Shown piece by piece: positions 22,300 to 34,009 of a stretch of 64,000 nt of DNA. Within the stretch, counting starts at the first letter, position 1. Each line of letters begins with the position of its first letter. The DNA is from Molanna angustata (taxonomy: Eukaryota > Arthropoda > Insecta > Trichoptera > Molannidae): contig OY754973.1 of the NCBI GenBank assembly GCA_963576475.1, forward strand, positions 6,229,052 to 6,293,051, in the 5' to 3' direction. The notes under the pieces are model-generated. The model was given only the letters and a program-made list of their open reading frames with translations. It was not told the origin of the DNA and did no database searches. A program made the translations under genes and the position numbers.

Positions 22300-22783
22300 C
22301 TATAAATCCGACATGTCCTCAGTCGTTCGTCGTTCCGGAGAACTGTTAGCGATAATTAAGTATTCTTTGTTTGTCGTAAATGAAGTTTAATCGGCAAACT
22401 CGGGGGTGTTTTTAGTTATGATTTGAAGTTTTTATCCCTGTTATCATTTTGTGTTTCCTCTTTTAATGGTCGATTTCTGTGATATTATGTTTTATGTGTA
22501 GTTTGCAATTGTGTACAAACAACGATGTGGATAGTTTATGTGACGAATTAATCGTAGTGTTTAGTTTGTGCAATTCCCCATTGTTAACTTGTTTTATGGT
22601 AGTGTACATTTAGTTTATTTTTCAATCTACAAAACAATAAAATTTTGTTTACAAGCGCATGCGCCCTTGTCAAAACAGACAAAGGTTTTGTGTTTCGAGT
22701 CAGCTGTATTATTTTCTAGGAATGGCATAGCAGTATAAAATTGTGTATCATTAGTGCCCTTTGTGGTTTTAGTGCTTAAAACA
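22300..22783 (+). promoter_or_regulatory. Probable 5' UTR/promoter of the signal-peptide gene
   Basis: Unique sequence upstream of the coding exon. CCTCAGTCGTTCGTC at about 22317 fits an arthropod initiator (TCAGT). The transcription start is not determined. Short upstream ATGs are present. Confidence 0.3.
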
Positions 22784-22844
22784 ATGTTCAATGAATGTGG
22801 ATACGTGATATTTCTGCTACTAGTTCTTCCATGTACAGAAAGTG
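22784..22844 (+). CDS. Signal-peptide first exon of an unidentified secreted/membrane protein
   Basis: ATG opens MFNECGYVIFLLLVLPCTES, a textbook signal peptide (short polar start, hydrophobic FLLLVLP core, small residues before the likely cleavage site). It is followed at 22845 by a perfect GTAAGT donor in phase 1. The start context AAACAATG fits the insect consensus. No downstream exon is close. The only phase-compatible candidate I found is at 63675. The family is not recognised. Confidence 0.6.
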
Positions 22845-23877
22845 GTAAGTTCTTTCATCTTTTGATCAATCGTCGTATGACAACAAATGTCCTGTCATTT
22901 CTCTTTATTCCTGTTTAGTCAGTATGCTATTCTGATTTAAAAGACAAATTAAAGAGATACTTAAACTTTTGTTCAATTTACTAATATTATTTTAATATTT
23001 TGTTTATAAATAATTTGTGGCTTCACACTAGAAATAACAAAATTTTCTTTGTTTACAGATTATAAATGAGACAAAAAACACTATTTCTTATTTCGTAATT
23101 TTTATTTAAACAACTTGTAGCTGTTGTTTGTATAATTTATCATTAGGAGAGAATTGTCATTGATAATTTATTTTTATTTCGGTTGAATATGTATTGAATA
23201 TAATTCATTTAATTAAAAAAATATATTATTATGTTCATAAATCAGTATTTTACTATGTTTGTTTGCCCAGATTATCGAAAATAAACTTATGACTAAGGAA
23301 GAAAATGTATTGGGCTTAAAAAAATAAATAAGGCCAGAGATCCAATGTAGAAAAGTTGGCATGACACAGAAGGCTAAAAAGCAAGATTCATAGAAAATCA
23401 TCCATGGGTGTAGAAAAACCCATGAATTGGACCAAAATTTGTGTTTCAGTTATCTCTAGCCATTGGCGACGCACAATGGTTTCTTTTTAGTTAAAACCTA
23501 TCGATTTTCTTTCGTGATGCATCGTTTTTTTAGTCTGAGTATTACTAACGCAACTTCTGATAAGAGCAACCGATTATATGAATCATATGATTATTTGTTA
23601 TCAGTCAAAATAATTCTTTGTAAACATAAACTTACAACAAAAGTTTACACCATGGTGCTGAGATTGTACCACTTACGGGTTCAATAAAACTATGTTTAAT
23701 GCAATGGATTACTTTTTCTACTGTTTTTGATGTTATTTTTCTGTCAAAAAGATTCTTTACATTCCCATATGGACGTAAAGATTATGTTAAAGTGCGAAAT
23801 ATACCTGCCATATTGAAAGTCCATAGCATCTCTCGGAACAATCATTAACTTTGTTAATCATCTATTTAAACATTTTA

Positions 23878-23921
23878 AAGCATTATAATTATTCAATAAT
23901 ATGGATAATTATAATGCTTTG
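23878..23921. repeat. Inverted repeat AAAGCATTATAATTAT
   Basis: AAAGCATTATAATTAT and its inverse flank an AT-rich loop of about 12 nt. Function unknown. Confidence 0.7.
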
Positions 23922-24282
23922 AAATGTGGTTGATAATTATTATTTTGGGATTGTTATATGTGAAAAAAATGTAAGTACACGTAATGCCTTTTTAGTTAAT
24001 AAACCGACTGTTCAAACTCCTAACAGAACGGAGATTTGATATATATATTTTTTTATTATTGAAATCCGAAGTACATAATACAAACTATAAATATAAGTAA
24101 AAAATACATTTTGAATCAAATTTAAGAATAATATAAGTATATGTTTTTTTTGTATAAACCACCTCACTAGGCTGAGCCTGTTACGAGAAGGAATATTTCT
24201 TGCATTATATATCACAGAAAAATCATTTTGAATTTGTTTAATTTTTTTTTAATATCAAATATTTGGTTGAAAAATTTTTTAT

Positions 24283-24840
24283 GTCTTCGAAATAAGTTCA
24301 TTTTCATCCTCGTACATTTCCTAAATTAAGCAAGAATCTTTGTACTTTCTTCGTATCATTTTCAATCCTGGGATTGGTTTGTAACAGCTATGGCTGCCTC
24401 TCTTCTACTCCACTCCGTCCTGTCCTCTGTCAGCCTCTTCATCTCTACGTAGCTATTATAGCACATGTCGTCGATCACATGGTCCATGTAGCTCTTTCTT
24501 GGTCGGCCTGTATAGTTGCTGCCCTCTACCATTCCCTCCGCGATGGTTATGAGCAGACCCGGGTGCCTCATGTTACGGCCAATCCAGTTGGATCTTCGTT
24601 GGGCTATTCTTTTGAGGAGTTGCCTTATTTCCCCAACTCTGCTCAGCACCTCACAATTTTGGATGTGGTCAGTGGATCTTCAACATGTGTCTGTTGCACC
24701 ACATCTCGAATACAGACAGACGTTCTTTTTCCCGTGTACTTTAGGTGAATGAAATTGATTGAGGCAGGATTGGAGCTCGTATATACCGGGTTAGTGATCC
24801 ATCGTGCTAGCGATTCTGCCACCGACCCATTTAAAATTGA
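24283..24840 (-). repeat. SINE-2 copy split by a LINE fragment
   Basis: The SINE tail block (CATTTTCATCCTCGTACATTTCCTAAATT) is at 24300-24330. The tRNA-like head (minus: GGTCGGTGGCAGAATCGCTAG) is at 24735-24835. The middle is occupied by LINE sequence 24362-24740. Confidence 0.6.
24362..24740 (-). mobile_element. LINE fragment, family b, C-terminal end of ORF2-like protein
   Basis: A 95-codon minus ORF (24362-24649) reads QRRSNWIGRNMRH, TGRPRKSYMDHV, SYVEMKRLTEDRTEWSRREA and ends AVTNQSQD. This is the RR..WIGH..R / GRPR / Y.E.K..AEDR.W pattern found at the C-terminus of several insect non-LTR retrotransposon proteins. Truncated upstream. Related fragments are at 33142, 42855 and 49430. Confidence 0.75.
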
Positions 24841-25284
24841 ATTTATTTTTTGAGGTCTGGATCCATAGTTTATAACTTTGTAAAAGGTATTATAATATTA
24901 TGAATTCAAATACATATGACAATTTATTCACTTAAGCCTAAATTTTCTCTTAGATATCACATTTAATCCCAAATATTTAACTTAACCTTTTCTGATAGAT
25001 TGCATATGTACATAAAACTCTCAGATAAGTACTTATGTATCTATTCTTTCTTCACTAAGCTGCTCTCGCTATAGATGCTAGTCATAATCACCATATTTTT
25101 CTAGTCTTTTATCACTAATAGATGGCGTTAGTTATGAAATAAGATTTGTTTTACTTTTGTTTATCATTTATTGTCTATTATGTTTCTAAATTTTTTATTA
25201 ACTAAGTGATCGTCTGATGCTAAATGTAAGAAGTAATTTTACAATATTACTTTTATTATTCTTATCATCCTTCAAGATTCCATT

Positions 25285-25560
25285 TATTTATTGTGACAAC
25301 TTTTTCTTGGCCGACCTCTTGTTCTTCCTTCCTCTCTTATCAGCCTTGTATACTTTTGGGTCAGACTACCATTACTCGTTCTCTCTATGTGTCCAAACCA
25401 TCTCAAGACATTTATTTACATCTTACAATATCACTTTTAAGCATACATTTTTGCATTGTATCCACATTTGTTATTCTATCATAAGATGTTTTACAACTAC
25501 ACCATAATTTCAGCCGTGTTAATTCTACTTTCATGCATCTTCTGCCATATCTATGAAAAA
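25285..25560 (-). mobile_element. LINE 3'-end fragment
   Basis: Decayed minus-oriented sequence with GGCCGACCTCTTGTTCTTCC and TCCAAACCATCTCAAGAC, typical of complemented LINE ORF ends (GRP..., FGHM-like). Confidence 0.45.
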
Positions 25561-25641
25561 AATAGGATTAAAGAAATTGAGAATCATAATTGGGCAAACA
25601 CTGTAATTTTTAAAGTCAATATCATTAAATTAATGTTCTTA

Positions 25642-26623
25642 TCCAACTGTCGATTCGTTCATGAGAATTCAATTCTCTTAATGAATCGACATTATTAAGC
25701 CAAGATGCGTGTACGAAGGAAAATTTTGTATGGTGTAGTGGACTTTTTGCATGCTAATAACACCAACTAGAGGCCTCGCAGCATATATGTTCCCATACAT
25801 GGATTTACTCAGAATTCGGAGTAGAACATTTTATGTGAGTTTTGTGTGTGTGTGGTGTGTGTGTACGTGTGTCCGTCCCCCCCTTATAACTTTTGATCCG
25901 CTCAATTTACTGAGCCCAAATTTTCAGAATATATAAATAGTTATAGGCCTACAAAACTTTTATACTCAGAATTGTGAATTTTTGTTTCAGTCAGGGGTTA
26001 TCAACTTTTGAAATTTTGGTTTATTTTTCCATATATCTCAGAAACCATAAAAGCTAGAACGCTGAAAATTGGTATAAATATAGACAAACACAAAATCTCA
26101 AATTAATTTTTTTTTTTAAATTCCAGGGTTTCTCAAACATTTTTTATTAAGAAAAATATTTTTTTTATTATAAATTTATGAGTTTAACTGCCTATATTTC
26201 CAAACTTTTTAAATATATTGAAAAAAGCCGAAACACCCTAGATAATTTAATTTTCTATAAAAAATATTAACATTGTATTTGTACATCTCAAATTTTTTTT
26301 AACAATTTTTATAAAAATTGAATTTAGTGACGACATCGCTTCATACAATTTATATGGCAGACGCCTATACACAATATGTAAGAAGACTTAATAGTTTGAT
26401 AGGATCTTAATATCCAAACATACATACAGAACCATCATGCTGTTTTCATATTCCGGGAAGGAAAAGAGGACTGACCTCCATACTGTCCTATCTTGACATA
26501 TATACCAACATGTGTTAAAATTTTCAATAATTTGGATTTATGGGTTTATAGTTTGATTTTTATTCTTCAACTATACATACTATTGCTATCGACAGTTGGA
26601 TCTCATGTGTTACATGCAACTAG
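25642..26623 (+). mobile_element. Helitron-like element copy E, full length (982 bp)
   Basis: A|TCCAACTGTCGATTCGTTCA... to ...CATGCAACTAG|T: TC start, CTAG end and A/T flanks as for Helitrons. The 5' end folds (GTCGATTCGTTCATGAGAAT with an imperfect inverse). A hairpin CATGT-GTT-ACATG lies 3 nt before CTAG. The first 13 nt (TCCAACTGTCGAT) recur inverted about 22 nt before the 3' end, an asymmetric terminal inverted repeat. No coding sequence, so non-autonomous. Confidence 0.82.
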
Positions 26624-27280
26624 TTTAGTTAGTCCATTATTAACCATATGTCGGTTAATGTGTTGTAATCATAAATGATTTTAATTTCCTTACTAGTTTA
26701 ATATAAAGTTGCGTGTATTAAAAGTGTATCTATGCCAAGGATTTTTTTTGAATAATTGCAACCTGAAATAAGTTGATTATTTAATTTATTTTTACATAAT
26801 TTGTTACATTATATAAGTAGTTTAATTTCCTGTATTGTAAATATTATGATTACTTACCTATTAACTTAGTAATCTCAGACACATTATTTTTTTTGATAAA
26901 AATAATGAATATGTTCTTTTAACATTTAAGTTGCACAAAGCACTCTTTGTAGGGTGAATTCTTTATAATTAAAAAAATAATGAATATGTTCTTTTAACAT
27001 TTAAGTTGCACAAAGCACTCTTTGTAGGGTGAATTCTTTATAATTAAAAAAATAATGAATATGTTCTTTTAACATTTACAGACGGTGGCCAAATTAATAC
27101 AATCAAATGAATTTATAGCAGTTTTTAGACTTCGAATCATTGAAAATTATTATTTTTTTATTTTATTTCGATCTTTCTAGAATATTATGGGAGATTTAAT
27201 ATATTTTTATAAAATAAAATGCATTTACTATGAATATATAATAGTTTATTGATAATAAAATACGTTTTATGGTAAAATGA

Positions 27281-28397
27281 TCAATATTTAGTAAATCCTC
27301 CCTTAGCTTTAATTACTGCTGATATTCTTCTGGGCATGCTGGAGATACATTTAATTGAGATATTTTTTAATTCTGGTGTGTTGTGCCATGCCTCAATTAT
27401 GTTTTCTATTAGTTGTCTTTTGTTGGTGATGACACCTTTTTTTACAATTGCCCTTTTCAGAGCCTCCCAAACGTTTTCAATTGGATTTAGATCCGGTGAA
27501 TTTCCTGGCCAATCTAATACCTTTATTTTTTCTCCTTCTAGAAATTTAGTAACGGTTTTCGCTTTGTGGCAGGGTGCAGAATCATGCATAAATACATATT
27601 TTCCATTTGGAAACCATTCGGCCACTTTAGGCTTTAGTCTCCCTTTTAAAACTTCTATATACTGGTCCTGGCGCATTGTGCCATTCACAATATACAGCCT
27701 TCCCATACCCATCCCACTAATCACTGACCAGATCATTATTGACTGAGGGTGCTTCACTCTTTGGACCACACATTCCTCATTATATTTTTCACCTGGCCTT
27801 CTTCTCACATATTGAGTTTTGTCCTGCAGTATTTGGATTGAGGATTCATCAGAAAAACAAACCTGAAAGAACACGAGAAGTTTTCACTAGTCAATTTTAT
27901 TTAATACAGAAAGTTTCATAAAAACTTATTTTACATTCTAATACCTTGCTCCAATCGTCTTCGTTCCAATTTTGGTGTTTTAGTGCCCATTCTAGTCGCT
28001 TTTTACGCATTTCAGGTGTTAGTTTTGGCTTTTTCACTGGGCGATAACATTTGAGGTCCATTTCCACCAATCTTCGTCTCAATGTACGATCAGATATATT
28101 GACTCCTGTGGTCTGCAAAATAGATTTTATTACTTTTCGAGGCTTCTGTCTATTTTCTAGAGCAACATTTCTGATTTTTCTTTCTGTTCACGGAGTAGTA
28201 ATGCGCTTTCGTCCACATTTTCCTATTCGAGATGGTTCAAGGGGTACATTTCCTTTCATTTGCCTACTTATTTTGTGCACAGAATATTGAGAAACATTGG
28301 TAAGTGTGGCAATTTCTCGTTGACTGTATTCACAGTGACCAAGAAGGGTTGCAATTTTAGATTTTTTTCTTGGAGTGAGGTCACAAGATCTTCCCAT
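27281..28397 (-). pseudogene. Tc1-family transposase, DD34E, with intron and one stop codon
   Basis: Exons are 28397-27945 (151 codons) and 27862-27281 (193 codons plus stop), about 344 residues, the usual Tc1 length. Residues 1-66 form the N-terminal helix-turn-helix (SQREIATLTNVSQYSVHKI), then a GRKR basic hook. The second DNA-binding half is at about 80-130. The catalytic triad is D156 (FSDES), D245 (MHDSAPCH) and E280 (NPIENVWE); 34 residues separate the last two. An 82-bp GT-AG intron (27944-27863) splits NEDDWSK from VCFSDES and, if removed, restores the usual continuity. Codon 70 (28190-28188) is TGA where the frame otherwise continues, probably CGA to TGA decay. Mobilisation by this copy is unlikely unless the stop is read through. 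Confidence 0.9.
27863..27944 (-). other. 82-bp intron in Tc1 transposase
   Basis: Minus strand: AAG|GTATTAG ... TTCTTTCAG|GTTTGT. The 82-nt length is not a multiple of 3 and it contains in-frame stops, so it must be spliced for a full-length protein. Confidence 0.8.
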
Positions 28398-28879
28398 TTC
28401 TAAAATAAACCAAAAAATTCTGAAATTCAGCATACATTTAGAAAATAATTTATCAAAATCGTAATAATTTGATAAGTAGTATAATTGTGATAAATATTTA
28501 GTAATAAATATTAGGTTTACCTGTTATTTAAAAAAAAATGTAAGAAACACTCAAACACTGTCTCAAATAAACACAAAATCAATGGGCAAAATATTCCATT
28601 AACACCCGCACACTCTGTGAAGACCAATACTAAACTGACATTATCGTATCTTGTATGTGACAAACTTCATGTTGATGCTTAAAAAGTGTTGCAAGTACGA
28701 TAACAATAATGAAGGGAGTTGCCACAATTAAAAATATACTGATGTGATTCGATTTTGCTGGATAACAGCTAAAAATACAATTATTTTTGCATTTTTTTCC
28801 TTTGATTGTATTAATTTGGCCACCGTCTGTAAGTTGCACAAAGCACTCTTTGTAGGGTGAATTCTTTATAATTAAAAAA

Positions 28880-28985
28880 AAAACATTTATGTACTGCATC
28901 CTCATACATTCCCTTAACAGAGCATAAATTCTTGTAACTATAGGCGAACGAAATGGAGATTGAGGCAAGATGGGTTTAGAACACA
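28880..28985 (-). repeat. SINE-2 fragment
   Basis: Tail block CATCCTCATACATTCCCTTAAC, then CTATAGGCGAACGAAATGG, then GAGGCAAGATGGG; the same order as 30475-30668. Confidence 0.5.
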
Positions 28986-29039
28986 TCATCACTCGATTTT
29001 AAGAACTGGTATATGATTTGGAGATAAAATCGTGATTAT

Positions 29040-29180
29040 CCTCAATGTTTGCTGTGAGGCACCGGCTTAGAATAGTGCTTCCACTCTTTTCTATTATCAT
29101 CCTTTTCAGGCGTTCCGTAAGAGCCGGGTCATAACAACAGGCAAAATAACATCTTGCAAAGGTCAGCAATGAGGTTCACC
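29040..29180 (+). repeat. Repeat-5 fragment
   Basis: GCTGTGAGGCACCGGCTTAG...GTAAGAGCCGGGT...GCAATGAGGTTCACCA matches the 5' half of the family whose longer copies are at 46386 and 54825 (opposite orientation). Confidence 0.65.
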
Positions 29181-29306
29181 ATCCATATGGGTATGCCCCT
29201 TTGATAAATTCGTTTCAATTTGAATTGGTGTTGCTTGGAGGCACTTAGAACAAGTTGTTAGATCTGCCATTTCGCAATGGCTCAAATGGAAATTAATTTT
29301 ATTCAA

Positions 29307-30284
29307 CTAGTTGCATGTAACACATGAGATCCAACTGTCGATAGCGATAGTATGTATAGTTGAAGAATAAGTACCAAACTATAAACCCATAAATACAAAT
29401 TATTTAATATTTTAAGATATTTGGTTTTCTATACAACACATGTACCTAGGTATGAATGTCAAGATAGGATAGTATGGAGGTCAGTCCTTTGATCCTACCC
29501 AGAATATGAAAACTGCATGATGGTATGTATGTATGTTTGGAGATTAGTATCAAACAATTAAGTCTTAGATATTGTGTGTAGGCGACTGCCATATTGCATG
29601 AAGCAATGTCTTCACTAAATTCAATTTTTTTTAAAAATTGTTAAAAAAATTTCAGATGTGCTTATACAATGTTGATATTTTTTATATAAAATTATATTAT
29701 TTAGTTGGGGTGTTTCGGCTTTTTTTGATATTTAAAAAAAAATGGAAATATAGGCAGTTAAACTCGTAAATTTAAAATAAAAAAAATATTTTTCTTAATA
29801 AAAAATGTTTGAGAAACCCTGGTATTTTTTTTAAAAAACCGATTTGAGATTTTGTATTTGTCTAAGTTTATATCATTTTTCAGCGTTCTAGCTTTTATGG
29901 TTTCTGTGATATATGGAAAAATAAACCAAAATTTCAAAAGTTGATAACCCCTGACTGAAACAAAAATTCACAATTCTGAGTATAAAAGTTTTGTAGGCCA
30001 ATAACTGTTTATATATTCTGAAATTTTGGGCTCTGTAAATTGAGCGGATCAAACGTTATAAGGAGGGGACAGACACACACACTAAACTCACATAAAATGT
30101 TCTTCCGAATTCTGAGTAAATCCATGTATGGGAACATATATGCTGCGAAGCCTCTAAGTTGGTGTTTTTAGCATGCAAAAAGTCCACTACGTCATACAAA
30201 ATGTTCCTTCGTACACGCATCTTGGATTTAAACTGCCTCTTCCTTCAATAGAATTTCATTATCTTGAACGAATCGACAGTTGGA
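29307..30284 (-). mobile_element. Helitron-like element copy F, full length (978 bp)
   Basis: Minus orientation, CTAG end at 29307 and 5' TCCAACTGTCGATTCGTTCA at 30284, with A/T flanks. It matches copy E block for block. Confidence 0.82.
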
Positions 30285-30474
30285 TAAATCTGGACAGTCA
30301 CCTTCTGAGTTTTTTTTGTGCGAGTTAGTGATTAAAAAAACATCTAAGTATATTGTGACTTGTAAATGATGATTTCTTTTTTTGATGGTTTTATATAGTA
30401 ATCGTTGTGCTTAGGTTTTTGTATTTTTTTATATAATCATACGGTGGAGTCAAAACCCTCATTATTACCCATTT

Positions 30475-30668
30475 TTTTTTTATAAAATGAATATGTCCTT
30501 GTTAAACAAGTACATATACATCTTCCTACGTTCCCTAAAATAAGCATAAATGCGTTCGTATTTCGTTCACCTACCTATAGCTTGTGCTATAGGTGAACGT
30601 AATCGGTCGAGGCAGGATTCGAACTCGCGACCACTAACCCAATGCGCTAACCGCTCTGCCATCGACCC
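30475..30668 (-). repeat. SINE-2 copy, full
   Basis: Minus-strand head GGTCGATGGCAGAGCGGTTA, B box GAGTTCGAATCCTGCC, then a palindromic TTCACCTATAGCACAAGCTA and a tail reading toward AAGGACATATTCATTTT. tRNA-derived SINE. Confidence 0.75.
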
Positions 30669-31888
30669 ATATAATTATTATTGTATTTTGTTTTTAATTA
30701 TGTATTGTGTTTTATAATTGATATTATTTAGTTTTACTTTTATTTTAAAAGTTTTAATTTTTAATATAGGTACTTGTTAATTTTTTTTAATAGGCTTTCA
30801 AGCCGTAAATGTGGAAAAATGAATAAATTATTGTTTCCGATAACTATATTAGTACTTATATGTCGGGATTTGTGACACTCCCTACTCTTCGGGGTGCAAT
30901 AATCCATGGTGCGAGTTTCAAACTAATAATTTGTATGGGATTGTATCTCTATTTATGTTATATCTCTATGCATTTAACATTAGGCTCGCAGAAAGGGACG
31001 AGGCTATTATATGTATACTATCGCGGCAATAACGCCGTGGCACGAATGCTCAGTCGAGCCGAGCGAATGACACAGCTCATCCGCAATTCGCACATTACCT
31101 ATATACCTATATAATTTTATCATAATATCTTACCCGGACTTCTTGCGGTGATTTAAGGGAGAGTACGTTCAGAAGATATCTACCTTCGAAGGCATTATGT
31201 TTATTTTTTGTTATAAAAATGGGCAACGTGCGTAAATAAAAATTTAACAATATAGTTAATAAGAACAACAAAAGTACCTAATTGTAACTTAATCAGCCCC
31301 CATTTTATTTTATGTTATAAATACATATAGGTACTCACTGTTGGTAACAAAGCAATGAATTATTCCTTTCTAATATGGCTCCTGGACACACAGAATATGT
31401 CTACATCCTAATCCTTTCCAAATCATTATAATGTGGTAAGGCGTATAAACGCAATATTTTAAGTTGTAGACTACGAGGTGTGCAATTTGAAATATAGACA
31501 GGGGGACTGTCCACAAAATGCTGAGACAAACTTTAATTTCCTTTTTTAGCTTTATAAACATATATTAAGAAAAAATAACCAGGTCTAATTGAAAATCATG
31601 TAATATTGTTCAAATAATTAAATAAATCAATTGATTCTTAAATTTATTTTTAAAATAAATTGAATCTAAAGGAACTAAATTGGTGTGGTGACACACCAGG
31701 GGACTGTTTTTTGAGCATTATAAACACATTTTTCATGTATTAAAGTTAAATTAAATGGATGCAGTATGATGAGCACATGTAGATTAGGTAATTATCTTTT
31801 ATAATTAACTATGAAATATATAATAATCTAATTTTTTTTGTATAATATAGGCCTGAGACAGCGAGTTGCCCAGTTTACAGAGAAACAC

Positions 31889-32207
<319 letters not shown>

Positions 32208-32311
32208 TTCCACTAATAGTTTTCACTTGAGTAAATGGTTTGCATACTCTCATCAGGAATCCCAACATTTTATAAGCTTTTAGGGTAACTGTGTCAATAA
32301 TTTTATATTTA

Positions 32312-32482
32312 GATGGCTCAGCGTCAGAGCAGCCTGCGCGCTGGATTTATCGAGAGGACGCGTGTTCGAATCGTGTCTCGACCGACATTGTTTCCTTGTA
32401 TATGGACAAGTATTTATGCTTAATTTAGGAAATGAATGACGATGATGTATAATATTTATTTTGTACTTGTTCCAAGGATATA
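32312..32482 (+). repeat. SINE-2 copy, plus strand
   Basis: ATGGCTCAGCGTCAGAGCAG, B box GTGTTCGAATCGTGTC, then TATTTATGCTTAATTTAGGA and TTGTTCCAAGGATA. Confidence 0.6.
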
Positions 32483-32830
32483 TTCATTCTATTAAAAAAG
32501 TCTACTTAAGCAATTATTGTATGTTGATATTCTGTCTCAATAAATTGTGATGTCTTTATTTCCTTATCGGTCCGTGCATCAACCAGAAAAATCACCTTCA
32601 AAAGTCTATGGAGCTAATCAAATGTTAAGGAAGCACATTAACAATCATTTATTCTGGTTGTTTTTTTTTTGGTTTGTCACATTGTTCTCCTTCATTTGTT
32701 ACACAAGACGTGACTTTACTGTATTCTACAGCGGTTACATTAACAGTCAGTGACGGTTCCAGTAGTGCAGGTGTGCTAGACACAAAGAAATATGGGGCGC
32801 CAAATACATACAACAAAAATAATTTAAAAT

Positions 32831-33140
32831 ACTATTTGCATGAAACACATGAGATCCAAAACACATATTATTAAATATTGTAAGTTATTTTGTTTTGTAT
32901 ATAAAACATGTAGTTATGTATGTCAGGATAGGATAGTATGGAGGTCCGTCTGTTTATCCTACCCAGAATATGAAAACAGCATGATGGTTTGTATTTATGG
33001 TTGGAGATTAAGTATCGAATTATTAAGTCACCTTAGATATTGTGTATAGGCCACTGAGATACAAATTGTATACAACGATGTCGTCACTAAATACAATTTT
33101 TTTCAAAATTGTTTGAAGTTTGAGATGTACTACTACAATG
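32831..33140 (-). mobile_element. Helitron-like element copy G, 3' fragment
   Basis: GCATGAAACACATGAGATCC, then the shared AGGATAGGATAGTATGGAGG and ACCCAGAATATGAAAACAGC blocks. It stops where LINE sequence begins. Confidence 0.65.
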
Positions 33141-33141
33141 G

Positions 33142-33375
33142 ACATTGTTAGAAAGGCGCGCAAGATGGATCGGCCTTGTAATACGACAAAAGGGCCTCTT
33201 ACACGCCATAATGGAGGGTATGACTGAGGGAACAAACTCTAGGGGACGCCCAAGCCGAGAGTATCTGGAGGACCTGCTGGTATGTAGATGTGCGCTGCTC
33301 ATCATATTATGTTAATTTTCCAAAAGAAGCGCACAAGACAGGGAAGAATGGAATTAAAGAAATTGCTGCAAACCA
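33142..33375 (+). mobile_element. LINE fragment, family b, plus strand
   Basis: Frameshifted reading gives RRARWIGL, a GRP-like block, a YLEDLL-like block and an end resembling ANQSQD, corresponding to the C-terminus seen at 24362. Confidence 0.6.
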
Positions 33376-33414
33376 ATCCCAGGATTGAAACCAGAGAAGA
33401 AGACCATGAATGCT

Positions 33415-33605
33415 TTGTCTACAATGGAGGGTATCCAGCAACAGGTGTGCACAATATTATAAAAAAGAACTTCGAAGAATGCGTCTATCCCCACATACAA
33501 GTCTCGTCTCACCTAAATAGGTAACATCCAATGTGAAATGTTACTGTGCCTGTTGTATTTTCTATTACCCGACTCTTATGGGGCACCTGGAAATACTTTA
33601 TTTAT
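33415..33605 (-). repeat. Repeat-5 fragment
   Basis: CCACATACAAGTCTCGTCTCACCTAAAT and GTTGTATTTTCTATTACCCG match the family at 46386. A related scrap (GTGGAAGCACTATTTTAAGA) lies at 34757-34800. Confidence 0.5.
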
Positions 33606-33861
33606 TTACCTTTTATCACACCATATTTATAATGATAATAGTAAGTAGATTACTGCTGCCCAACTAGGAAATCCTATTCTAGGGCTAGCAGTTTACAATT
33701 TTTATTGACAATTATATGCAATTATGGACCAGGTAATTGTTCCCGTTCCACACTATAAATATGTACACAATCATTACCTCAACAAACATATGGGCTCACA
33801 CAAAACAGATCAACCAGCAGGCTAAGTCTGTAAGTAGATCTCGACCGGTAAATGTCGAAAT

Positions 33862-33903
33862 AAACTGTCAAAAAATCGACTAGTCGATATTTTGACAGTT
33901 TTT
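33862..33903. repeat. Imperfect palindrome centred on CGACTAGTCG
   Basis: AAACTGTCAAAAAATCGACT and its near-perfect inverse, followed by a GC-richer stretch to 34010. Confidence 0.7.
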
Positions 33904-34009
33904 GTTGTCACTAAGCAGATAACGCGTCGAATCGTTCTCGCCCACTTATTTGACGGCGAGATTGGGTCGACATCGAGTCGAGAGACGAGATCTAACGCCG
34001 CCATGTTGA

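Larger units (their letters stand above)
27079..28829 (-). mobile_element. Tc1-like DNA transposon, 1751 bp, nearly intact
   Basis: Perfect 29-bp terminal inverted repeats (27079-27107 and 28801-28829, starting CAGACGGTGGCCAAATTAAT) flanked by duplicated TA. The empty site can be read from the neighbouring tandem repeat (CATTTAAGTTGC), which proves a simple TA insertion. Carries the transposase gene described separately. Confidence 0.97.
26901..28878. repeat. 75-bp tandem repeat, 3 copies, third split by Tc1
   Basis: Units start at 26901, 26976 and 27051 (AATAATGAATATGTTCTTTT...TTGTAGGGTGAATTC). The third is broken at its TA by the Tc1-like element and resumes at 28832. Confidence 0.93.

Noticed and set aside
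24374..24752. 124-codon and 78-codon plus-strand ORFs
   Set aside because: Antisense shadows of the LINE family-b ORF.
27336..27746. 136-codon plus-strand ORF
   Set aside because: Antisense shadow of the Tc1 transposase.
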